DNA of 64,000 nt from Hemicordylus capensis. Its lineage: Eukaryota > Chordata > Lepidosauria > Squamata > Cordylidae. Every line of letters starts with the position of its first letter. The stretch's first letter is position 1. The notes under the pieces are model-generated. The model was given only the letters and a program-made list of their open reading frames with translations. It had not been told where the DNA came from and did no database searches. Both the position numbers and the translations under genes were made by a program. Below, in pieces: positions 18,767-30,700 of this stretch. The stretch covers positions 16,511,320 to 16,575,319 of the forward strand of contig NC_069670.1 in NCBI RefSeq assembly GCF_027244095.1, written 5' to 3'.

Positions 18767-21700
18767 TCATTGCCTGAAAGAAGGGTAATCATCTTCGGTT
18801 GTCTGTTACAGGAGAGAAGAATGTGTCAGCCCATACCGGGAGGAGAGCTGGTCTTGTGGTAGCAAGCATGCATTCTCCCCTTTGCTAAGCAGGGTCCACC
18901 CTGTTTTGCATATGAATGGGAGACCATGTGTGAGTATCTATATGCTTGCATGCAGAAGGTTCCAAGTTCCCTACTTGGCAGTATCTCCAAGACAGGACTG
19001 GGAGAGACTGCCAGTCTGTGTAGACAATAATGAGCTAGATGGACCGATAATCTGACTTGGTAGAAGGCAGCTTCCTATGTTCCTATTGCTATGTCTACCC
19101 ATTACTACTAACTTAAAAAAAATAAATCTGATTGCACTCATCCTGCAAGAAGTTGAAGGTGGAGGTCATGGCTCAAAAGGGATAGAACAATTTTTGCTGC
19201 AAGGTAGGCGAACACAGTTGTGGCTTTTTCCACGGGTGAGGGGGAAGCAACAAAGAGAGGAACATAACAGAGACTTATCAAATTATGGTGCGGAGAAAGC
19301 TGCCATCTGCTGACAATGTGTTTCAGTCTCATGAGGACACCCCATCAAATCTCCCATTGGAATTTGTGTTGAAGGTGGAATAAATCGACATCTAGATCAG
19401 GGTTAGGCAACCTTGGCTCTCCAGCTCTGGCTAAATTAAATTCCTGCCTGTGATGGGAATTGTCATTCAACACTTGGGAAGCTATGGTTTCCTATCCTTG
19501 ATCTAGATACACCCCACAGACTTCTTGTGCAACCTCTTGAGCCAATTCCTATGCTCTTATGAACACAGAGATCCCTAGCTCTCCCCAGCCTCACTGAACA
19601 GCAAAGGGTATGCAAGTTTAACCCTTGGCCACAGTGGATGAAGGAAGAGGTAGCAGCAGATGCCCGAGAAAGGTTCTGACAACAATAAACCTCGCAGGAC
19701 CTCTCTACCTCAAAGAAAGTGTCAATGATCTTGTCAGAAGTGGAGGCTTCAGACTGCAACTGCTGCTGGTTGTTCTCGATAGAAGTCATCAGCTGAAAGT
19801 AGAGGTAGAGAAGCTTCCAGTCTCTGGAAGGGAAAGAAAGATGGTTGACCTGCATTTGTTATCTGGCCCTCCAACTCTAGATGATTTTCTTTTCCACCAG
19901 CAGATTAAGCTACGGATCTCTCCCGATGGCTGTAACCCAGGAAAAGTCACCATGCCTATTTGGGCAGTTCCGCCAGATTTAAAAAGGGGCCCAAAAGATA
20001 GTGATCTACTTGGCCTGAGTTTTTAAAAAGCTACCTCATGGGGTGAGAACCGGGGGGGGGGGGAGTGCAGCCAGGGAGGGGTGCAGAAATAGAAGGAAAG
20101 CTTGAGGAGAAAATATTCACTTAAATGAGGGGGAGGAGCAAAGATACTTTGGGGAGAGATATGGGTTATTAGGTTTGGCAGGGAGCTCAGTAAAATGAGA
20201 GGGAAACTCCTAAAATGCTTACGGGGTAGATCTGCACTCCTTAAGCCAGGAATAGAGGTGTGCTAAGGTGTGGAAGAGAAGCAGGAATGCCCCTGAGACC
20301 CAATTCTCCCATACGTCACCACCTACGCAGGTAACTACTCCTCTACAGCAGGGGTAGGCCACGAGCAGCTCTCCAGAGGCTGCCGAACTACAACTCCCAT
20401 CACCCTCAGCCACAATATATTATAGTTGGGAATGATGGGAGTTGTAGCACAGCAACATCTGGCAAGTCACACATTGCCTACCTCAGCTCTACAGCCTGCG
20501 TTATGGCCTGTCCATACACCTTTCCCTCTGCATGCATTATTTTCCTAGTTCTGGGAGGTGGTGTCATGTAACACCACTGGTATTTCCACAGCCAGACAGC
20601 AACTCATGCAAGGAAGTTCCACGGTGTGTGGAACGTCATCTGGACAGCCCACAACATCACCCGTAAGAATCAGTGGTGACATCAAAATCAGGATTGGAAT
20701 GGGCCCTAAGTTTCTCAACAGGAGAATTGTCCCTTCCTCCGAGCTGGAAAAGGTCAAGGGATGGAGTTCCATCCATCAAATGCCACGGTTCCTCACTTGT
20801 CAGAGAGCTCGAGGGTGCCATATTTTTCTTTAATCATCCGCGTGACAAACTCTTCGTCCTTCTCCTGTTCCTTCTCTTTGGCCTTTTCCGCTGCCAACGG
20901 AAGAACACAAGCTTAGGTGGTACTTATCCAGTGTCTGAGGTTCATCTCTTTCCAGCTTTGCCTTGGCTCTGGTCGGCGTCACCTAGCTATTGCATGCTGA
21001 TTAACCCCATCCAAAGAAATAGGTCTCTGCCCCAAGGAGCTTGCAATTTAGATCTGGCTGCAGACACAATGGATTCCTGCCCCCACCCCGCCTTTCAGGA
21101 GTTGAAAGTTGTATGATTCTATACTGTCTACCTGAATAGAAGGTGGCTCTGAATTTAAGAGAATCTCCTTCCAATTTCTAACATCAAATAACTTGGGGGG
21201 GGGGGACACCTAGTCTTGGATTCAGGTAAATATGGGGGAGGGGGGGTTCCTTCTCCCAGCATATCAGTAGGGTTGCCAACATACTTTTTAAAAAAATGCT
21301 AGTAACTGAGCGGGGTTGGGACAGAGCTACACTCTAGTAGCTGTTCACTCTTATTTTATTTATTTTAAAAAGGACGCATGGCGGCTGGCAGATACAGAGA
21401 GCGGAGCCAGAGTTTGGGTTCTTGTGTAGGATGAAAGAGCTGTGCGTACTGATATGAAAGCCGTCCTCACCGCTGCCAGGAGAGCCATGTCCTAGAGCTG
21501 CTGCCTGCCTGAGTTCAGCAGAATTGGGTGGGCGTGGGAAAAGTCCCAATGAAGTATTGCATATGGAAAGGGGCAGTGTGGCTCAGTGATAGAGCACCTG
21601 CTTGGCATACAGAAGATCCCCAGAATAGCTAGGAAAGATCCTTGCCTGAAACCCTGGAGTCCTGCTGCCGGTCAGTCAGGCCTGGCGGATGCAGTAGAAG

Positions 21701-24700
21701 GTGGCTTCCTATGGGGCATCCACAGCTCAGTGGGAAAGCACTTCTCTGGAATCAGTTTAACTTGTCACGGGCTTCCTTCCTTCCCCCGCCCCAGAGGTTG
21801 CTGGGAACTGTAGTTTTTCGGGTTAGGCAAGGATGTCACTGCTTCTGTGTTCTGCCCAAATTGCCTCCCCTGGAAAGGTGCCAGGGCAGAAGCTTGCTGA
21901 AAACTAAAAAAAGGCCTGCGTTCCAAACTGAACCCCCTGCACCCGCTAAATTGCGAGCCCTTTGGGAACCATCTCATTCATTCATTCATCCATTCGTTTA
22001 TATCTATGTAAACCACTTTGGGAGCTTTGGTTGGAAAGCAGGATATAAATATTATGATTATGCATTTATATCCCGCTCTTCTTCCAAGGAGCCCAGAGCG
22101 GTGTACTACATACTTGCGTTTCTCCTCACAACAACCCTGTGAAGTAGGTTAGGCTGAGAGAGAAGTGACTGGCCCAGAGTCACCCAGCAAGTCTCATGGC
22201 TGAAGGGGGATTTGAACTCGGGTCTCCCCAGTCCTAGTCCAGCACTCTAACCACTACACCAGGCTGGCTCCGTCGTGTTCGTATCCACGGATCTCAGAAT
22301 GGTGGGGACGGGCTCAGACACTCAGTGGTGAGAGGAAAGCACTCCGCTCATGCACAGGGGCACGCTCCTCTTCATTATTACGGTATCCTGGTTGACCCCG
22401 CTCTTGGATTACAGTTGGCTGCTGCCCCCCTGATCAAGCGGTCAGTCACCTGATGTTTTGGCGACGGCTACCTCTTCTTCACTGATCTCCTGCAGCTGGA
22501 CTACTTTCTGTTCCTAGGAAAGGGGAGAAAGCAGACAGAAAGCCAATGGGAAAGCAGGGAGTTCTTTTGGTTTAGGTTTTTCTTTCTTTCTATAAACCAG
22601 GGCTTGTCAACCTGGAGTGCTGCGGGTGCAACTCCCATCACCCTCAGCTACAATGTATTGTGGCTGGGGGGGGGGGGTGATGGGAGTTGTAATACACCAA
22701 CATTTGGAGTACCAGCGGTTGGGAATCCCTGCTGTAAAGAAGGCAAGCTTTTCCCAAGGCCGTGGTATACACGACTTTACGAAGAAGTAGTAAGTACTCC
22801 ATAAGCATCCAATCCCAACACCACAACAACAGCAACAAAGATTTAGATACCGCTTTTCAACAGAAGTTTCCAAAGCGGTTTATACAGAGAAACAAAACAA
22901 ACAAACAAACAAACCAAGATGGCTCCCAATCTAAAAAGAAGCATAAGAGAGACGCCAGCAACAGTCACTGGAGGTCCTGTGCTGGGGGTATATAAGGCCA
23001 GTTACTCTCCCCCTGCTCAATAAAGAGAATCACAGCATTCAATGCTGTCGTCATCGAGTCCATCCACCTTGCTGCTGGTCGTCCTCTTCTTCTCTTTCCT
23101 TCCACTTTCCCCAGCATTATAGACTTCTCAAGGGAGCTGGGTCTTCGCATAATGTGTCCACAGTATGAGCCTGATCATTTGTGCCTGGAGTGAAAATTCA
23201 GGATTGATTTGTTCTATGATCCATTGGTTTGTTTTCCTGGCTGTCCATGGTCTCCTCAAAAGTCTTCTCCAGAACCCAAGTTCAAAAGCATCAATACTTT
23301 TTCTATCCTGCTTCTTCAAAATCCAGCTTTCGCATCCATAGAGTGTCACAGGGAAAACCATGGTCCAAACGATTCTAATCTTTGTAGGTGTAGACACATC
23401 ACAGCATCTATAGACACGTCACGGCATCTCAATATCCTTTCCAAGGCCTTCACTGCAACCCTACCAAGTGGTAGCCTGCAGCGTATTTCGTGACTGCTGG
23501 ATCCTTGACTGTTGATGGTCGATCCTGAAAGGCAGAAGTTATCCACCACTTCAGTGTCTTCATTATCCGTTCTGAGGCTGGTTGCTGTACCCGTTGTCAT
23601 TAGCTTAGTCTTCTTCAGTCTAATAATTACAGTGGGCAACAAAACCTTGATCCAGATTGAGCCCTAAGCAAAGAGTACCAAATCCGCCGACCAATTCTAG
23701 TCCAGCAGTTTGAGGCTTGCATCTCCCTTGGGTTGAAGAATGGGACTGTTTCACCAGATCTGGCTTTTCTTACCAAACAAAGAAGCCAGAGCTGGCCAAA
23801 TTCTCCCTTGTTGTCAACTCTGAAGAGAGACAGAAAGCCCCTCCAGATCTATTTCTGGCAACCTTAACCAGCAGCTCTTTCCTGCTGCTCTTCCTCCCCA
23901 CCCCTGGCCACGGGGCATGGGCCTGACCTTCTGTTTGTTCAGCTCATGAGTAATGAGGGCCATCTGGAAATTGTCCACCAAGACCGCAATCATGAGGCTG
24001 CAGGAGAGAGAGAGAGAGAGAGATATTGGAGATGGAGTTCCAGTGCATGGACCTTTTGCACCAACTATCCTAATGACCACTAGGGGCATTGGGAGTAGAG
24101 ACAGTGAGTAGGGGGTCTCCCTAGTTGTTCTACCTGTCTCGTCTCTACTCCATGACCCTTGATGTGACTCTTCAGGTATTTCCTGTGCTGTCAGAATCAC
24201 TTCCTTTCCTTTTAGAGAGCAGATGGAAACATCTCTCTCTCTCTCCCCCCTACCTATTCATCATGTAGTTCTTTAGATTAAGGACTGGGTCTTTCCTATC
24301 CAAAGTGTACTTCACCAATCAATACTTAGTATTTAGTTCTACAAGGATCTCCATGTGTCCTCTTTAAATAGCTGCAACAGCTATACGCTGCAACAACTAA
24401 ATTCATTCATTCATTCATTCAATTTCTATACTGCCCTTCCAAAAATGGCTCAGGGCAGTTTACACAAAGAAATAACAAACAAATAAGGTGGCTCCCTGTC
24501 CCCAAAGGGCTCACAATCTAAAAAGAAACATAAGACAGACACCAGCAACAGCCACTGGAGGGATGCTGTGCTGCAGGTGGAGAGGGCCAGTTACTCTCCC
24601 CCTGCTAAATAAAGAGAATCACCATGTTAAAAGGTGCCTCTTTGCCAGGTGAGCAAGGGTCTGCTAACCTGGCAAAGTTATGCAACCTGGCAAAATGCTG

Positions 24701-27700
24701 GCAAAAGTTATGCAACCTGGCAAAATGCTGCAAATTACTCTGTAACTGGAGTGGGTAGCTTCTTTAGTGCTCTGATGATTAACTGGGGGATAAAAAAATG
24801 TACAACCCCCAACCAGAGATGCATTGCATCAATCAAAGGAGCCTCAGATGCAGTAGCGGAGGCAATTCATGGCAGGGGGGATGATGGGGCCTGTAGTCCA
24901 ATGAGAACTGGAGAGCCTCCGGTCGGCTACCCCTGGATTCAAGAGCCTTTTTTATTTTGAGTACCACAGGAGAGTAGATTCTGCACGAGAAGATCCCCAC
25001 AATCGTTGCTTTTGCAGAGAGAGGGTGAGAAAGCAAGGGGAAGAGCAGCTGTGATCTCTTCGACCAACTCCCTTGACTAACTCCCTCCCAGCTCTCAGGG
25101 CTAGGGGTTGCCAGATCCAAGCTTCCCAAATCTGGACGGCCTAATTTGCATGTTATGCAAATTATACAGCAACTAATGTGCATTTATTTGTTTATTTAGT
25201 TGACCACTTTGAATACTTTCCCTTCCTCCTCCGCCCTCCCATGTGATCGGATCCAGAGTGAAATCTGGGCAAAGCGTTTGAAATCCGTGTGAATCCGGGT
25301 GGAATTTAGCAGCCAGGTGGAGAAGTCAAAATCTGGGGGCTACCCAAAATTCCGGGAGACATGGCAACCCTGCTCAGGGCACACCATCTAGGGAGGGTTG
25401 CACAGCCCAAACTTACTTGAGAAGCAAGAAGTACTGCACGAGGATGTAGAAAATGAGGAATATGATGATGTACCAGTAACCTGAAAGGAAGAAAGCATAG
25501 CTGGATGGTGAATAGTGGCGATTCCAGATCAGTGCTGCAGGGGAGACGCCAATGCCCCTTACAAGACAAAGATGACCTGCCTAAGTGCCCGTTTGCCTGC
25601 TCTGGTGGTAGCAAGCATGACTTGTCCCCTTAGCTAAGCAGGGCCCACCCTGGTTGCATATGAATGGGAGACTAGAAGTGTGAGCATTGGAAGATATTCC
25701 CCCCTTATGGGATGGGGCCACTCTGGGAAGAGCATCTAGGTTCAAAGTTCCCTCCCTGGCGGCATCTCCAGATAGGTTGAGAGAGACTCCTGCCTGCAAC
25801 CTTGGAGAAGCCGCTGCCAGTCTGTGAAGACAATACTGAGCTGGATAGACCAGTGGTCTGACTCAGTATGTGGCAGCTTCCTATGTTCCACCAACTGATC
25901 AACCAGTGCTTGAGTTGCAGGGCGGGGGCTAGAAGCAGCCCCACCCACTTTCTTTTCCTTGATGGCCCCCTCGGCCATTATGTTGGCATCCTCCTGATTC
26001 CTCACACACCCCTGGGCCCTTCACTGGCCCCCTCTCTGCCCCCCATCCCACCCTTTCCTTCCAACTCACCTGCAGCATGGCAGGTCAGATAGATGAGTGA
26101 CCAGTCATCCAAGGTGAACAGCTGGAAAAGAGTAAAGATGGTCTTGAAGAGATCTCCGAATTTTTTGGGATCAGCTCTGCGGAACATATCATGCATGACC
26201 ACGGAACACATGACTGGGGGACGGACGTGTGGAGCTCAGGAAGACATAATGCATAATTGACCTGTAGGACTCACTGCCACAGGATGGAATGTGCTCCTCC
26301 CCCCCCCGCTTTTTAAAAAGTGGATTGGATAAAATACTCATGATCTCTTCACTTGTGGTGACTAGTGAGTAGTACTGTGAGATATCCATGTTCAGCAGCA
26401 GAGTACCAAAGACTGCAGTCAGACTGTAGCAAGGATTGACAGCTCACTCGTGGCCACTCAAAGGCTGGTGGCAGCTGGGAGGGGTGTGTGTGTGTTTGGG
26501 TTCTGACTCAGTCTCCTTAGTAGGGGTGGCCTGGTGCCAGCGTCCAGCCTGGGGTCGGGTCAGATCTCCCAGATACCCAGTGGAGAGATGAGAAGACATC
26601 CACGGGTGAGGAGTCCCAGCCCAAAGAGAACTAGTAACCACCCCAGTCGCCCTTGAGACAGAAGGGACCCGGGAAGAACGGATCCTGCCGCCACTAGCAG
26701 GAACCCCAGCGGACCCCCCTCCGGAAGGCTCCTCGGAGGATGTGTCTACTTTGAGTCCGGACCCTCTGCTGGAGGCCCCAGTTCCCTCAGACCCCACAAG
26801 GAGAGAGAGAGAGAGAGAGAGTGTGTGTGTGCGCATGTTAGTTAGTTCTTTGATTTCTATACCGCCCTTCCAAAAATGGCTCCACGCGGTTTACATTAAA
26901 ACAAAACTAAAACCAATTGACTATGAAAATAAAATTTAAAAAAAACCCTGTAAAAACAACAACACCATTATTAAAACAAATTAAAACCGTTTTTAAAACC
27001 AGGCCAAACAGATCGGTCTCGAGGGCTCTCTCGAAGGCCAATCGTGAATTCAGTCTACGGAATTCTGCTGGGAGTGCCTTCCACAGCCCAGGAGCGGCTA
27101 CAGAGAAGGCCCCGCCTCTGAGTCGCCACCAGACCTGTTGGTGGCAACTGAAGACATTGTTGCCCCCGAGGACCTGGCTTCTCCCAGCAGCTGCGTGAAG
27201 CCCCCAGAGGACAAAACCTCCCATGGGTCAAAACCCACTCCCCGACTCCCCAGGGAATCTCTTCCAAGTCTTCAATCCCGCAGGCAGTGCTGCCGCCTTT
27301 GAGAAACCTTACGGGATCACTGCCACCGCGCCCCTTGCCGTGCTGGCAGACGCCTGATTTCAAGAGGGGCTCCTTGAGAGGAGGCGTAAAACAGCACAGA
27401 AGGATTACTCAAGAGCCAGCAGAAGGCATGGCTCCGCACAAGCCTGTTTAAGTCACTTCCGGGCCGTGAAGCCATGCTGCTGGGGACAACCGTTTGATCC
27501 AAACTTGGCGACCGACCTGCGTCAGCCTAGCCCGGAATCCTGCAGGATCCTTTTCCTTGCTTTCCCCCAAGCCTTTCACAGAAGCCATGAAGCCCAAACC
27601 ACTGACGCCTTCCCCGGCAGAACACCTGATTCCTCTGCCACCACCGCCGCCATCGCCTGGGCCGTGAATCCTGCCCCATCTCACCCCTCGCTGGGTCCCA

Positions 27701-30700
27701 GCCTGTCTACGTACCCGGGGAGACGGCCCCGGGTGTGCTTGGAGCTATTTATTTATCAATCACATTTTCAATACCGCCCCAAACGCAAGTTCTATGAACT
27801 TGAGCAGGGCACCGATCAGAATCCTTCGCAGCGCCAGGGGATCCTTTGGGCAGGGAGAGGCTCTTTGATCACACAGCGTGGCCGCTTGGCGTTGGGGACG
27901 CTGGGGAGCAACTCCATACTTGAATTTGCGGCGGGTGGTGGGGAGGGCAAGAAAGGCACAATGGGGGGGAGAGATGAGTGGTTATGTTTGGTGGGGGTTC
28001 GGTAAAATAAAGGGATTGCTCAAATGCCACCTGAGGGCACAGCGGGGAAATGACTCGACTAGCAAGCCAGAGGTTGCCGGTTCGAATCCCTGATGGTGTG
28101 TTTCCCAGACTATGGGGAACACCTACATCGGGCAGCAGTGATCTAGGAAGATGCTGAAAGGCATCATCTCATACTGTGCGGGAGGAGGCCATGGGAAACC
28201 CCTCCTGTATTCTACCCAAGACAACCATCCTGGCTCGGTGGTTGCCACGAGTTGCCACCCACTCGACAGCGGCACACTTTCCCTTTACCTCAAATGCTCA
28301 GTGGGGGATCTGCCCCCCTGCCGCTCAGGGACGGAGCGATCGTTGAGCGGCCCGTGAATGTGGCGGCTCAATGTTAGCTGTGTCCCGGTGTTCTTTGACC
28401 GGGGAAAATGGCGGCAGCAAATGGCTGGGTGAGCGAGCCAGTGAGGGGGCGGGCAGTCCACGGCAGTGGCGGAGGACCCGGAGGAGCCAAAAGGAGGGCG
28501 GGACGCTGCTCAGCTATTGAACCACGGTATGCATAGGACGTCACTGCAATCCTGTGGCTGCTTCAGAAGGCAAACGCCTTGGGTCACTCCTGCCACCACC
28601 CAGTCAGCGCTGGGTTAGCGTGTGAACACTGAAACTGGCATCGCACCGCCCAGAAATCTAGAGGTAGTATCGCTTTTGCCCTGCAAAGGGCACCTCTGCT
28701 CGACGCCCCCCGAGTTTGACTGCACAGGCTGAAGTCAGCCCTGCTTCTGACCCTCTGCCCTGCCCGGCCCGGCCTGACCCATCACTTCTAGGCAGGATAC
28801 AGAGGAAAGTAAACATGAGGAGAATGATGGCCCCGATGGACTTGCAGGAGAGCACAAAGGTGCTGATCACTTCTTTTACATTCTTCATCCATCTGCACAA
28901 GGGAGAGCGAGAAAAACGAACAAGCATTAAGCTGGGTCTCTAGGGCTGTCTTCCCCGTCACACGGATTCCCAGCTGTTGTGGACTACAACTCCCAGGATG
29001 CCCAGCTACATTGGCTAGGGATTATGGGAGTTGTAGCAGGGGCGGAGCCACCATTGTGCGGACTGGTTCAAAGAACCCAGGCCGCCAATGGAAAGGGCCG
29101 CCAAAGCCTGCAGCAGGGGCATGGGTCTGGCTCAGGAAGAGCCCCGAGCGAACTCCCTACGCCCGGGCTCCGGAGAGCCCTGAGCGAGCTCTCCCCTGTC
29201 ATTTCAGGCAGCGTTTGTTGCCTGACAACATCTATTTCCCTTTCTCTCCTGCGCTGGAAGAAGAGAAAGGGAAATAAAAGGCTGTCAGGCCCAGGGGAGA
29301 GCTTGCTTGGGGCTCTTCCGGATGCACGGGGTGTCGCTAGAGGGGCCTCCAGGTGGGGCTGGACCCAGGCTGCCAGTCGGCTGGCTCCGCGCCAGAGTTG
29401 TAGTCAACAACATCTGGGAATCTGTGTGGCAAGGCACACTGGTCTAGCCTGCCTAGGCCCTCTCTGCCCCCCCCCCTTCTCCCCAGAGCCTGGGCAGATG
29501 TCAACACACCCCAATGGTGTCAGATTTGTTAGGAGCTAGTTTTGAAGAGGGTCAGAGAGGCACGCCTGGTTGCCCTAGTGAGTTCCCTATTCCAGATCGC
29601 AGCCCAGGCATCGACAGAATCGCTGGCTGAACCAGATAGGAACATAGGAAGCTGCCATATACTGAGTCAGACCATTGGTCTATCTAGCTCAGTATTGTCT
29701 TCACAGACTGGCAGCGGCTTCTCCAAGGTTGCAGGCAGGAATCTCTCTCAGCCCGATCTTGGAGATGCTGCCAGGGAGGGAACTTTGAACCTAGATGCTC
29801 TTCCCAGAGCGGCTCCATCCCCTGAGGGGAATCTCTTCCAGTGCTCACACATCAAGTCTCCCATTCATATGAAACCAGGGTGGACCCTGCTTAGCTAAGG
29901 GGACAAGTCATGCTTACTACCACAAGACCAGCTCTCCTCCCTGAAACAAACCTTCCCAAGGCTTCTTGGAATCCAATAACCTTCCTTGGGGTGGATCACC
30001 CTAATAGGTCCTTCGCCCCTGCAGAGGTGGGTTAGGGAGGCAAGCTGAACCTGAACCAGATGCTGGTCCGTCCCACCATCCTCATCCATCCCCCAACCCC
30101 AATCCCTGCCCTTTCAGTTGTGGATGCTGACCGGAGATTGAGGATAAAGCGGAAAGCGCGGAGGGCACGGATCCCTTTGAAGATTTTGAGGATCCGGAGG
30201 AAGCCGACTTGGGTGCCTTGCCGAACGATGAACAGGGGTATCATAAAATCCAGCACCGCCATGACCATGATGATGAAATCTGGAGAGGCAGGCGAGGGAA
30301 AGCACAGAAGGGAAGGCAAACACAAGTCAACCAGCAAGAGGAGTGTGGCCGAGGAGACATTTTACATTTTGGAAAGATGGCCTTTCTGTAAAAATAATAG
30401 GCCCTTTTTTTTGTTCTCTTTGTATCTTTCAGCTTGTTCTAGGGTAGAGTTGTGCGTGAACGAGTCCCTTTTAGACACTGAAGGCCTTTTAAAATAAAAT
30501 AAAATAAAATAAAATAAAATAAAATAAAATAAAATAAAAAAATAAATGAGAAATAATAAAATTAAAAATTCATAATTTAATTATTATACAGCAGGCCTGC
30601 TCAACTTCAGCCCTCCTGCAGATGTTGGCCTACAGTTCCCATAATCCCTGGCTATTGGCTGCTGTGGCTGAGAATTATGGGAGTTGTAGTCCAAAAACAG

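Noticed and set aside
19463-19708. Read-through C-terminal extension of CATSPER1
   Set aside because: The terminal exon at 18767-18802 gives a C-terminus similar to human, and the extension ends inside a MITE.
25620-25680. 5S rRNA-like sequence
   Set aside because: Repeated many times with a shared SINE body; a 5S-derived SINE head, not a 5S gene.
27466-28005. 179-codon plus-strand open frame in a CATSPER1 intron
   Set aside because: Includes a LINE-tail segment, no motifs, opposite strand to the host gene.
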